A stretch of 47,327 nucleotides of DNA from Cohaesibacter celericrescens (GCF_002866925.1 NZ_PKUQ01000017.1:1-47327), one strand, 5' to 3'; positions 17,714 through 25,995 are shown, counted from the first letter of the stretch. The notes: generated from the sequence alone by a model not told the origin. Numbers and translations: made by a program.

Positions 17714-18840
17714 TGGATCGTTTTGAAATCACCTACCGCCTGTTTGCTGACGACCAATCTGACGCCGAAGATAGGGCGGCCAACATCGCACTGGAAGATA
17801 CCGTCGAAATTCCGCGCGATGTTGTGCCGGTTGGCTATATTGAAGATGTTGTTCTGGGCAAAGTAGAAGCCGTTGAGCAAGAAGGTGAGGACAGTTGGCT
17901 GAGCCGTATAAGCTATCATATCGATGCGGTGGGACACGAATTGCCCCAGTTGCTCAATGTCATACTCGGTAATGCCTCGATCCTGAAAGGGGTCAAGGCA
18001 ATTGCCATCACCGCTAATGACGACATCAAGGCGCGCTTCCCCGGTGCCCAGTTCGGCGTTGATGGCCTTCGCAAGCTGACTGGCCGAAAAAGCGGAGGCT
18101 ATGTCTGCCCTGTTATCAAACCACAGGGGTCTTCTTCTGAACGGCTGGCACATTTATGCTATTTGACGGCCCGTGCTGGTGCCGACATAGTCAAAGAAGA
18201 CCACGGCCTAGCCAATCAGGATGCCGCTCCTTTTCGGGACCGCGTGAAATTGGCGGCAGAGGCGGTTAATCTTGCAAACAGAGAGCGCGCCAATGAGGGC
18301 GAGACCACCAAATCGCTTTATTTTGCCAACATTGGCGGACATAGCGATCAGGTTCGTGACCTTGCATATTACGCGCAAGATGCCGGGGCTCACGGTATTC
18401 TTCTCATTCCCGGACTGTTTGGCTTTGATGCGATGAACCGGTTGGCGCAAGACACAGATTTCAACCTGCCCATCATGGCCCACCCGTCCCATTTGGGCCC
18501 TTATGTATTGTCGCCTGACTTTGGTTACGGCCACGGTATGCTGTTCGGTGATTTGATGCGGTTGGCCGGCGCCGATATCTCGGTGTTTCCCAACCACGGA
18601 GGACGGTTCGGTTTTTCCGTTGCGGAATGCGAGGAAATTGTTTCGCGTTGCCGTACATCTGGAGGCCTTGGCAAGGCAATCTTGCCCAGCCCCGGTGGCG
18701 GCATGAGCATCGAACGTTTGCCAGACATGAAAGATCTGTATGGCGAGGATTGTGTTTACCTGCTGGGCGGCAGCTTGTTGCGTTATGGCGATAAGATTGG
18801 TGATGCCATCAAACAAATGCGACAGGCTTTGGATGGCTAG
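17713..18840 (+). CDS. RuBisCO-like protein (form IV), probable isomerase of a 5-substituted ribulose-1-phosphate
   Basis: A 375-residue form IV RuBisCO-like protein. Lys136 in VCPVIKPQG corresponds to RuBisCO Lys175; the second Lys of that motif is Gln. Lys161 in VKEDHGL corresponds to the carbamylated Lys201, but the metal-binding D-D-E is changed (E162, D163, H164). The loop-6 region reads PNHGGRFGF with Arg rather than Lys, and phosphate-binding Gly clusters PGGGM and LLGGSLLRYG are kept. CO2 fixation is therefore not expected. Known relatives include the R. rubrum 5-methylthioribulose-1-phosphate isomerase and RLPs of apionate catabolism; MtnA and MtnK here favour the former. ATG 17713 has GGAGGGG 6-12 nt upstream. 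Confidence 0.88.
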   Translation: MDRFEITYRLFADDQSDAEDRAANIALEDTVEIPRDVVPVGYIEDVVLGKVEAVEQEGEDSWLSRISYHIDAVGHELPQLLNVILGNASILKGVKAIAITANDDIKARFPGAQFGVDGLRKLTGRKSGGYVCPVIKPQGSSSERLAHLCYLTARAGADIVKEDHGLANQDAAPFRDRVKLAAEAVNLANRERANEGETTKSLYFANIGGHSDQVRDLAYYAQDAGAHGILLIPGLFGFDAMNRLAQDTDFNLPIMAHPSHLGPYVLSPDFGYGHGMLFGDLMRLAGADISVFPNHGGRFGFSVAECEEIVSRCRTSGGLGKAILPSPGGGMSIERLPDMKDLYGEDCVYLLGGSLLRYGDKIGDAIKQMRQALDG

Positions 18841-18996
18841 ATCCATTGATATCGATGGGGTCGTAAAAACCGGTCAGTTTGGCAGAAAAAAAGGTGGCCA
18901 TACGTAAGCGCTTCGGGTTCAGCAGACCGCCAAGAGTCAAACCATTTTCCTTCTGACGAGACCCTCAGAGGAAACGGGACAAAACCAGTTTAGGAA

Positions 18997-19320
18997 TTAA
19001 ATATATTGGGTTACTCTTGTGAGTAAATGATGTCGGAGCCTCTGCCTGAGCACATCTTGGGGAACATCAATTATCACAGTCAGATCAAAGCAAGCAGCAA
19101 GCTTGTTCCTGGGTTCTCTATCCAACAACAGATAATTGCCCTCAACGATGATCAAACACACCGACTGTCTTACCGTCGCGCAATGAGGCAAATCTAGTTC
19201 GAGTTTTACATCCAATCGATCAAGAACCGCCTGCGCCTTCTGCTTCATCTTCGCGGCACGAACCGCACGGGGGGGGGGATCAGCCCAAGGCGCAGGGCAA
19301 AGCGCTCTGCGTTGGCATGT
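18997..19320 (-). pseudogene. Relic of a sugar/nucleoside kinase gene
   Basis: The 83-codon open frame 18997-19248 contains text of P-loop kinases of the uridine-kinase/fructokinase-like type: LIIVEGNYLLLDREPRNKLA and FDLTVIIDVPQDVLRQRL. The N-terminal half with the P-loop is absent. Upstream, across a run of about ten G (19271-19280), a different short frame starts at 19320 with MTHANAERFALRLGLIPPP, preceded by AAGG. I do not recognise this piece; it may come from another gene of the same lost operon. The arrangement indicates deletion plus frameshift. It is not expected to be functional. Confidence 0.6.
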
Positions 19321-19338
19321 GTCATGTTATCGAACCTT

Positions 19339-19381
19339 GTAAAGGAGGGTGCGCAAAGCTTACTGCGCCCACGCACCCTTT
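19339..19381 (-). terminator. Hairpin after the binding-protein relic
   Basis: AGGGTGCG and CGCACCCT form an outer 8-bp stem. A nested GCGCA/TGCGC pair offers an alternative inner stem. It lies just past the stop codon of the decayed binding-protein gene and looks like its former intercistronic hairpin. Confidence 0.4.
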
Positions 19382-19393
19382 GAGAGGAACGGC

Positions 19394-19774
19394 TTAGAGA
19401 CCCATATCGGCCAATTTGTGTACCGTCTTTCTATCCACCTCTAGAAGGTTGTCCGTGATGATATCGCGGCCTTCTACATCAGGATCGATAACGCCAAGGC
19501 CAGGAATATCAATGCCAGCCTTGATTTCTTCTCCGTCCATGAGCATTTTGCCCATCGTGACAAAAACTTCACCAGCTTGGGCTGGGTTCCACATATCGCC
19601 GCCCGCTAAAGTACCTGTGTGAATCATCTTGCGGCCCTGCCCTAGTGAGAATGGGCCAAGCACATGCTGGCTCGTCTCAAACACTCTGCTCAAAGCATCC
19701 AAAAAAATATCTGCATTTGGTCTAAAAGTGTCGCAATTTGTGTCGGTCATTGAAGTTGCGACAGATGGATACAC
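19394..19774 (-). pseudogene. C-terminal relic of a sugar ABC transporter binding protein
   Basis: The last ~70 codons read as the C-terminus of an RbsB/LsrB-type binding protein: GGDMWNPAQAGEVFVTMGKM, then DGEEIKAGIDIPGLG and a terminal VDRKTVHKLADMGL. The upstream part of the open frame shows no similarity to such proteins and lacks a signal peptide, so most of the gene is lost or out of frame. With the kinase relic downstream on the same strand, it marks a decayed sugar uptake operon beside the intact mtn/RLP cluster. Confidence 0.7.
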
Positions 19775-19908
19775 TTTGCCTGTGAAGTCGATCTAAGGCT
19801 GCCTTTCACAAATTCCAATTTCGGAATACTGACCCTGTAACAGGCGCCGGTATAGAAACCAATCGCTGGTGGTTTCAGGCAAAAAACTGACATGAAAAGG
19901 CAAAATTG

Positions 19909-21267
19909 ATGAAAGCAATTAAGATTTCTCTTTGGAGCTTGCTAGCAGCTTTAACTGCTCTCTGGTTCTCCCAACCCAGTGCTTATCCCGCCAGCTTCTC
20001 CCTCCTTTCTATTCGGAGTGCAATAATCGATTATTCCGGCATTCTTAGCATGGGTGCCATGTCTGCGACAATGATACTGGCGACCCGCGCCAAATGGTTT
20101 GAGTCTTGGCTTAATGGATTAGACAAAAGCTTCCGGCTGCATAAATGGCTTGGCATCACTGCGCTGATAACAAGCATTTCCCACTGGTTCATTGTCAATC
20201 TACCCAAATGGATGGTTAGCCTCGGTTTGATGGCCCGCCCCGAACATAAGGGACCTATTGCAGGTGCCGGTGATACATCGACACTAACCACGACAGATAT
20301 GATTCAGAGCATATTTCGTGACTTACGGCCAACCGCAGAAGGGCTGGGTGAGTATGCATTCTATTTAGCCGCACTCCTGATGATCCTGGCACTAATTAAA
20401 TACTTCCCTTACAAACGTTTTTTACAAACGCACACGCTGCTAGCCATCACGTATTTGGTGTTGGTCGCCCATTCTGTAATTCTCTTTCCCTTCGAACTTT
20501 GGCTGCATCCGTTGGGCATCCTCATGGGTACTCTGATGATCGGTGGCGTAATCTCTGCGGTTCTGATCCTTGCTCGACTTCATGGTAAAGCGAGCCAGAC
20601 CAAAGGTATGATCACAGCACTCTTGCAACACCCCAACATGAAGACCCTTTCAATCACAGTCAAAGTTGATGGGGACTGGAAAGGCCACAAGGCTGGACAA
20701 TTTGCTTTTGTCAGTTTTGACGATAAAGAAGGCAAACATCCCTTTACCATGGCATCCGACTGGGACGATCAGAGCCACGAGATCACGTTCCTGATCAAGG
20801 AACTGGGCGACTATACCTCTCAAATGTCCAGCATTCTTGTGGAAGGTGATCCTGTAACCATCGAGGGACCCTACGGGCACTTTACATTTGAAGACGGCAA
20901 TAATCGCCAGATTTGGGTTGGTGCAGGTATCGGCATCACCCCATTTATAGCCCGGATGAAGCAATTGACCAAAAGGCGTTCCAATCAGACAATCGATTTG
21001 TTTCATGTCACCGCGGCCATTTCTCCTGATCTGGAAGAGCAACTCAAAGCAGATGCGAAGAAAGCCAATATCCAATTACACCTCATTATCGATAAGGATG
21101 GTACGGGGTTTAGTGCTGATAAATTAGACTCTGAAGTGCCTGGCTGGAAGGATGCCGGACTTTGGTTTTGTGGCCCAGCTCAAATGGGGAAAATACTAAA
21201 ATCGAAACTTTCTGAGCGGGGGCTCGATGGAGGTGCATTCCATCAAGAATTGTTCGAAATGCGTTGA
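19909..21267 (+). CDS. Ferric-reductase-like flavohaem oxidoreductase
   Basis: A 452-residue membrane oxidoreductase of the ferric reductase/NADPH oxidase-like type. Residues 1 to about 215 form several membrane helices with His residues suited to haem binding (LHKWLGITALITSISHWFI, ALIKYFPYKRFLQTHTLLAI, LVLVAHSVILFPF). Residues ~230-330 form an FAD-binding barrel with HPFTMASDWDD. The C-terminus is an NAD(P)-binding domain with VGAGIGITPFIARMKQL and WFCGPAQMGK. It would move electrons from NAD(P)H across the membrane; the acceptor (ferric iron, oxygen or another) is not determined. ATG 19909 is used rather than TTG 19906, with AAGG upstream. It is single, with a strong hairpin after it. Confidence 0.85.
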   Translation: MKAIKISLWSLLAALTALWFSQPSAYPASFSLLSIRSAIIDYSGILSMGAMSATMILATRAKWFESWLNGLDKSFRLHKWLGITALITSISHWFIVNLPKWMVSLGLMARPEHKGPIAGAGDTSTLTTTDMIQSIFRDLRPTAEGLGEYAFYLAALLMILALIKYFPYKRFLQTHTLLAITYLVLVAHSVILFPFELWLHPLGILMGTLMIGGVISAVLILARLHGKASQTKGMITALLQHPNMKTLSITVKVDGDWKGHKAGQFAFVSFDDKEGKHPFTMASDWDDQSHEITFLIKELGDYTSQMSSILVEGDPVTIEGPYGHFTFEDGNNRQIWVGAGIGITPFIARMKQLTKRRSNQTIDLFHVTAAISPDLEEQLKADAKKANIQLHLIIDKDGTGFSADKLDSEVPGWKDAGLWFCGPAQMGKILKSKLSERGLDGGAFHQELFEMR

Positions 21268-21282
21268 TATTAGCATCCAAAC

Positions 21283-21325
21283 CAATCGACGAAAGGCAGG
21301 ATAATCAACTGCCATTCGTCGATTG
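21283..21325 (+). terminator. Long hairpin after the ferric-reductase-like gene
   Basis: CAATCGACGAA pairs perfectly with TTCGTCGATTG (11 bp). After an A/A mismatch the stem continues GGCAG/CTGCC around a 9-nt loop. It begins 15 bp after the stop codon. No T tract follows, but the stem is symmetrical and could act on either strand between these convergent genes. Confidence 0.6.
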
Positions 21326-21333
21326 AGGTTGTG

Positions 21334-21356
21334 ACCATGGACGGGGCATCCATGGT
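21334..21356. terminator. Second hairpin between convergent genes
   Basis: ACCATGGA and TCCATGGT form a perfect 8-bp stem with a 7-nt loop; on the plus strand TTT follows. It lies 9 bp beyond the longer hairpin and may back up termination for either converging transcript. Confidence 0.4.
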
Positions 21357-21549
21357 TTAGTGCGATCGTTTTGAAGACAACAAGGACAACGATATTCATG
21401 GTGCAGAACCAGAAGGTTTAAATGCACCACTAAAAGCATGGCTGCATAAACCGAGTGGGCAACCCTCCACTTTATCAGCGCAAGGCCCGCGGATTGTCGA
21501 AAAGAGCGAACATGGTCCCCAATTTCTACCGTCGCGGGCCACATTCTTG

Positions 21550-22488
21550 TCAGATGTTGCCGTAGCGGGTGTTGCGTAGCATGGTATAACCTTTGATTAG
21601 CTCCCTAACACCAGAATCAAGCGAATTATCGGTTTTAAAGCCGGTAGCCTCAATTTTGTCGTTGGAGACAATGTAGTTGCGCTGGTCTGGATCTTTACCA
21701 AGAGCCGCCTCAACAAAAGTGAAGTTGGGAAGTTGCTTCTGAATGGTTTCGCAAAGCTCTTTCTTTGAGATATTTGCGTCGGAAAGGCCGACGTTATAAA
21801 TCTGCCCCTTCATTTTATCGTGGTTGGCCAAACCATGGCGAAAAGCCTTTGAAACGTCGCGCACGTGAATGTAATTGCGCTTGAAGTGGCTCTCAAACAA
21901 CACGACGGCGCCGTCTTTGACGGCACGGTAGGTAAAGTCGTTTACGAGAAGATCAACGCGCATCCGCGGCGACATGCCAAATACAGTTGCCAAGCGAAAG
22001 CTGATCGCATTTGGATGTTGCATCAGTTCCTTTTCGACAGCAACCTTTTCAATCGCGTAGTTGGAAATTGGCCGAAGTGGAGAATCTTCCGTACAGAAAT
22101 TATTTTTGTCGCCAGAGCCGTAAGCACTGTTTGTTGTCGGCATCAGGATCTTCTGTTCCTTGGAAACCAGGTTCATCATCATCATGATTGCATCGTGGTT
22201 GATTGTCTTGGCACCAACCGGATCTCTGGAACACAGGGGGGCGCCAACGAGCGCAGCCAGAGGGATAATCACATCTGCTTTTTTGATAAGCGGCGCAATG
22301 TGTTCCTCGATACGAACATCACCGTTCACAACCGAAAAGTTTGGTTGATTGCAGACGTGATTGAGGCTCGCTTGTCCAAACGTGAAATTATCAAGCACCG
22401 TTACCTTGTGACCGTCTGCCAACAGATCGGGCACCATCGTTGAACCAAGATAGCCAGCGCCACCGGTAACAAGTATGTTGTAGCTCAT
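21550..22488 (-). CDS. NAD-dependent epimerase/dehydratase (SDR), last gene of the heptose operon
   Basis: A 312-residue extended SDR. The Rossmann motif TGGAGYLGS is at residues 8-16, DNFTFG follows the second strand, and the catalytic YxxxK is NYAIEKVAVEK with TTNSAYG upstream. It is shorter than, and does not start like, GDP-mannose 4,6-dehydratase, so its place in the pathway is unclear: epimerase, reductase or dehydratase on a nucleotide-activated heptose derivative. It begins within the last codons of gmhA (4-bp overlap) and ends the operon. Confidence 0.8.
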   Translation of the reverse strand: MSYNILVTGGAGYLGSTMVPDLLADGHKVTVLDNFTFGQASLNHVCNQPNFSVVNGDVRIEEHIAPLIKKADVIIPLAALVGAPLCSRDPVGAKTINHDAIMMMMNLVSKEQKILMPTTNSAYGSGDKNNFCTEDSPLRPISNYAIEKVAVEKELMQHPNAISFRLATVFGMSPRMRVDLLVNDFTYRAVKDGAVVLFESHFKRNYIHVRDVSKAFRHGLANHDKMKGQIYNVGLSDANISKKELCETIQKQLPNFTFVEAALGKDPDQRNYIVSNDKIEATGFKTDNSLDSGVRELIKGYTMLRNTRYGNI

Positions 22489-23078
22489 TTACTCTCTCCA
22501 AAAATGACACTCTCCACGCAACCGCACAGCGTGTGCGCAAGAACAATATGAATTTCCTGTATGGTTCCGGTCGTACTGCCAGGTGCGATGATGCAATAGT
22601 CAGCAAGATCTTTGGCTTGGCCACCATCGTTGCCGCAAAAAACAATAGACGTGATACCGAGGCTTTTGCAGGTCTCAAGACCCTTGAGTATGTTAGGGGA
22701 CTGACCTGACGTACTGATGCCTAAAAAGATATCGCCCGACCTCATTTTTCCCTCAATCTGACGGGAAAAGAGATTGTCAAAGCCGTAATCGTTGCCAATA
22801 GCGGTCAGGACGGAACTGTCAACCGTCAAGGCTTCCGCTGGCAGGGCAGCACGATCACGAGCCAGTTTGCTGACAAACTCAGTCGCGAGGTGCTGGGCAT
22901 CTGCGGCGGAGCCACCATTGCCTGCGATATAAAGACGCCCACCTTGTTTGTAGCACTCAACCACGGCATTAGCTGCACAAGCGAATAGTTTCATCTGTTT
23001 GTCGGACGCAAGCATCTGCTGTTTCGCAGCAATTGAAGCTTTAAGATTCTTTTTCAAAAGCAATTCTGCACCATACAT
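22485..23078 (-). CDS. gmhA: Sedoheptulose-7-phosphate isomerase (GmhA)
   Basis: A 197-residue SIS-domain isomerase, the usual GmhA length. It has GNGGSAADAQHLATEFVSKL and the SIS phosphate-binding segment LGISTSGQSPNILKGL. It converts sedoheptulose-7-phosphate to D-glycero-D-manno-heptose-7-phosphate, the first step toward GDP-heptose. The open frame runs back to 23249, but the real start is ATG 23078: GGAG lies 9 nt upstream, and the longer version would be antisense-like text overlapping hddC. It starts 1 bp after the hddC stop. Confidence 0.92.
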   Translation of the reverse strand: MYGAELLLKKNLKASIAAKQQMLASDKQMKLFACAANAVVECYKQGGRLYIAGNGGSAADAQHLATEFVSKLARDRAALPAEALTVDSSVLTAIGNDYGFDNLFSRQIEGKMRSGDIFLGISTSGQSPNILKGLETCKSLGITSIVFCGNDGGQAKDLADYCIIAPGSTTGTIQEIHIVLAHTLCGCVESVIFGESK

Positions 23079-23079
23079 C

Positions 23080-23799
23080 TTAGGTATCTCCAGTTTGCTC
23101 AAACATGATATTGGACGCACAGGCAAAGTCCCGAGGCACGCCGATATCGACGAATTTTCCGTGGCTTTGCAGTCCGAAAAAGGGAATCTCAGCTTTGAAA
23201 AGTTCAGGAAGAATGTCCTCCTCGAACGAAATATTATTACCGGCGGCATGGAAGACTTGTTTTATGACCAACGGATCAATCAAATAGACACCGCCATTGG
23301 CCAACTGTCCTACCTCGGCTTTTCCAGAGCGGAATTCGGTGATACGACCTTCAGCAGTCATTCTTACTCCACCGAAGCGATCCGGCTCATTTGCACGAAA
23401 GAGCGCAAAAGTGACGCCTGCGTCGCTTTGAGAATGGAGCTCCAAAAGCTGCCCTAAATCGACATCAAAATAGGTGTCACCATTCAACAATAGAAAGGGT
23501 TCGTCACTGTCCAGCTTTTCTATGGCAAGCAGAAGCCCCCCGCCAGTACCCAGCGGGGTGTTCTCGACTGCGTAACTAATCGGCAGTCCGAGATAACTGT
23601 CGCCAAAATAGTCGATAACCATTTCACCAAGATATCCAATGGATAACACAAAGCCATCAATACCAGCGCGCTTCCAATGCATCATCTGATGCGCAAGGAA
23701 CGGCTTCCCATTAATTGGCGCCATTGGTTTGGGGACGTCAGAGACGACCTGTCTCAACCGCGTCCCCAACCCCCCAGCAAGGATAATCGCTCGTGTCAT
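23080..23799 (-). CDS. hddC: D-glycero-alpha-D-manno-heptose-1-phosphate guanylyltransferase (HddC-like)
   Basis: A 239-residue nucleotidyltransferase of full HddC length. It begins with the pyrophosphorylase signature ILAGGLGTRLRQVVSDVPKP, followed by PINGKPFL. TPLGTGGGLLLA and LLLNGDTYFD mark the sugar-phosphate and metal sites. It activates heptose-1-phosphate to GDP-heptose. HddA, GmhA and GmhB nearby support the heptose assignment; the same fold also serves other sugar phosphates. GGGG precedes the ATG at moderate spacing. Cotranscribed with the DegT-like gene upstream. Confidence 0.87.
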   Translation of the reverse strand: MTRAIILAGGLGTRLRQVVSDVPKPMAPINGKPFLAHQMMHWKRAGIDGFVLSIGYLGEMVIDYFGDSYLGLPISYAVENTPLGTGGGLLLAIEKLDSDEPFLLLNGDTYFDVDLGQLLELHSQSDAGVTFALFRANEPDRFGGVRMTAEGRITEFRSGKAEVGQLANGGVYLIDPLVIKQVFHAAGNNISFEEDILPELFKAEIPFFGLQSHGKFVDIGVPRDFACASNIMFEQTGDT

Positions 23800-23820
23800 A
23801 TTGCTGACACCCCTTAATTG

Positions 23821-24993
23821 TCAGGCTGCGTTGATAATCGAGCAAATCTCTTTGATCTCATCAGAAGACAGATCCGGGAAATTACCTATATACATACCAT
23901 AGAAATGAACGTGATCGGTCAGAGGACAGCTGTCATAGACGTCAGCTGGAAGAAGCGACTTCAAATAAGGCTGGCGGAGCTGGTTGCCGCCACCTGCGCT
24001 TCCACGTCGAAATTCCACACCAGCTTCATTTAGTCTTGAGGTTAGCGAGGCCATTAGATCTGGATCGGGATGTTTCAAAATGAGGTTGAAGGCATAATTG
24101 CTCGATCCCTCAATTTCAAAGTCGGTTTGGTAGCGATGGGAATCGATCAACTCTAAGAAAAGAGCTTGGTTTTTAGTGCGCTGGGCGACATGGTCGTCGA
24201 GACGCTTCAGTTGCCGGCGCCCCAGAATACCGCCGATTTCCGTGTTTCGCATATTGTAGGCGGGATAGGCGAATATAAACTGGGGATTCAGGTCGGGATG
24301 CGCGGCAAGATAGGCATCTTTTAGAGTTTCATTCGTGCTCTCGCGTATCATACCGTGTGAACGCAACATGCGCAGGTTTTGACAGATCTCTGAATCGTTG
24401 GTGCAAACCATGCCACCTTCGATCGTGGTCATGTGGTGAGCGTAGTAGAAGGAAAAGTTGGACATTACGCCAATGCTTCCCAACTTGGCGTTTTTGTGCC
24501 GTGCTCCGTGAGATTCACATACATCCTCGATTAGTGGAATCCCGCGCTTTTTGAGTTCGACAATCAACTTGTCGCTCAGTCCGTTGAAACCTTGAACATG
24601 TGTCAAGAAAACCGCCCGGGTCTTGTCGGTGATTTTTTCGAGAATTTTATCGGTATCCATCGCAAGCGTACGCGGATTGATATCAGCAAAGACAGGTGTG
24701 AACCCGGTTTGCAGCACCGAGGCGATATCCGAAACCCAAGCCAACGGAGGAACAATGATCTCACCGCCGTCGGGATATTCGAACTTGAGAATAGTCATCG
24801 ACATCAAGTTTGCCGAGGAACCGGAATTGACAAATACCGAGTATTTAACCCCGAGCCATTCGCTCCACTCTTCTTCGAAAGCACGTACATTTGCGCCATT
24901 GGTGAGGATTGGATCATCCTGCTTGAGATATTCGATGACAGCATCGAGGTCTTCGCGCAGGATATTGTTGCGCATCAAGGGAAATTTTTTCAT
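23821..24993 (-). CDS. DegT-family PLP/PMP enzyme with His in place of catalytic Lys: ColD-type sugar 3-dehydratase
   Basis: A 390-residue DegT/DnrJ/EryC1-family protein. The cofactor-stacking Asp157 is present (LIEDVCESHGA). The position that holds the PLP-binding Lys in aminotransferases is His186: SFYYAHHMTTIEGG spans residues 181-194. This His is the hallmark of GDP-4-keto-6-deoxymannose 3-dehydratase (ColD) and of RfbH; RfbH also has clustered Cys for an iron-sulfur centre, not visible here. I infer a 3-deoxygenation of a GDP-4-keto sugar, probably heptose-derived. The fucose-synthase-like SDR in the operon would match ColC, which acts after ColD. Substrate not proven. Confidence 0.82.
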   Translation of the reverse strand: MKKFPLMRNNILREDLDAVIEYLKQDDPILTNGANVRAFEEEWSEWLGVKYSVFVNSGSSANLMSMTILKFEYPDGGEIIVPPLAWVSDIASVLQTGFTPVFADINPRTLAMDTDKILEKITDKTRAVFLTHVQGFNGLSDKLIVELKKRGIPLIEDVCESHGARHKNAKLGSIGVMSNFSFYYAHHMTTIEGGMVCTNDSEICQNLRMLRSHGMIRESTNETLKDAYLAAHPDLNPQFIFAYPAYNMRNTEIGGILGRRQLKRLDDHVAQRTKNQALFLELIDSHRYQTDFEIEGSSNYAFNLILKHPDPDLMASLTSRLNEAGVEFRRGSAGGGNQLRQPYLKSLLPADVYDSCPLTDHVHFYGMYIGNFPDLSSDEIKEICSIINAA

Positions 24994-25029
24994 TTTGGTT
25001 CTCGTATAAAACTAAAAGTCGGCTGATAC

Positions 25030-25995
25030 TTACAGACAAGCAACAAAGTTTTTGACCTCATCAAAAACGGCTTTCTCTCCAATGCCGACCTGCTCATGTA
25101 ATTCGCTCCTGCTACCAAGTTCGAAGCGGTATCCTCCTTCGACCCCAATGTTCAGATGCTTGATGTCGATGTCATTGCGCGCGGCCAATTCAAAGAACAG
25201 AGCATCCACGCCACCCCGTCCGCGGAAACCCTCTTCTATTGTTACCAGGCCTTTGTAAGTGCTGATCAGTGCTTGCATTTGAGCCTGATCGAATCCGGTT
25301 ATGTCAAAAAGATCAATGATGGTCACCTGAATGCCGCTTTCCGCCAACCGGTCCGCAACCTTCATGGCCGTGTGGGACATGTATCCAGTCGAAATGATGC
25401 AAACCTTGCTGCCGGTCCGCAGAATTTTAAAACCCGTCTCTAGATTTGGCGCCCCTATATCTTGAGAATATATCACAGGCAGAACTTGCGCGTCTAAACG
25501 GAGATATTTCGGGCCGACATTGGCGGTGCAGAGATCGAACATAGCGCTCGCCGTGATGTGGTCGGCAGGCGACAAAACGCGGAAGTTCGGCAGAGCTCGC
25601 ATCAATGTGATGTCCTCATAGCATTGATGCGTTGGTCCCGAAACCACATAGCTGTAACCTGCGCCGACTCCAATAAGGTTGATGTTCATAGGGCGCACTT
25701 CGGAAAGCAAAGCGAGACTTACGCGAAGCTGCTCGAAACAGCGCATGGTAATAAACGGTGCAATTGCATAGGCAAAGACCTTGAACCCTTCCAGCGCGAG
25801 TCCTGCTGAAACATTGATTAGGTTCTGTTCTGCGATGCCAACATTGACAAAACGGTCGGGGAAATCCACACGGATTTTGTCCAGTACCGGCGAGCCAAAG
25901 TCCGCACACGTGAAATAAATATTCTCGTCTGAGGACATCGCCCGCCAAATCCGCGTCAGCAGCGCGTCACGCATTGCAATGGGTTTTTCGGTCAC
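25030..25995 (-). CDS. Split transketolase, C-terminal subunit (heptose operon)
   Basis: A 321-residue protein with the pyrimidine-binding and C-terminal domains of transketolase. The catalytic Glu lies in GIAEQNLINVSAGLALEGFK, and IIDLFDITGFDQAQMQAL and TIEEGFRGRGGVD mark the C-terminal domain. It starts with GTG at 25995, overlapping the stop codon of the N-terminal subunit (GTGA). It differs clearly in sequence from the other split transketolase at 16709-17713. It may make sedoheptulose-7-phosphate for GmhA, or transfer a C2 unit to a keto sugar as proposed for branched-sugar clusters. Neither is shown by the sequence. Confidence 0.88.
   Translation of the reverse strand: MTEKPIAMRDALLTRIWRAMSSDENIYFTCADFGSPVLDKIRVDFPDRFVNVGIAEQNLINVSAGLALEGFKVFAYAIAPFITMRCFEQLRVSLALLSEVRPMNINLIGVGAGYSYVVSGPTHQCYEDITLMRALPNFRVLSPADHITASAMFDLCTANVGPKYLRLDAQVLPVIYSQDIGAPNLETGFKILRTGSKVCIISTGYMSHTAMKVADRLAESGIQVTIIDLFDITGFDQAQMQALISTYKGLVTIEEGFRGRGGVDALFFELAARNDIDIKHLNIGVEGGYRFELGSRSELHEQVGIGEKAVFDEVKNFVACL

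Noticed and set aside
17713..18840. True RuBisCO (carbon fixation)
   Set aside because: Metal ligand and loop-6 residues differ, no small subunit or phosphoribulokinase is present, and the context is modified-pentose catabolism.
23821..24993. Annotation as a sugar aminotransferase
   Set aside because: The residue that must be Lys in aminotransferases is His186, which points to ColD-type dehydratase chemistry instead.
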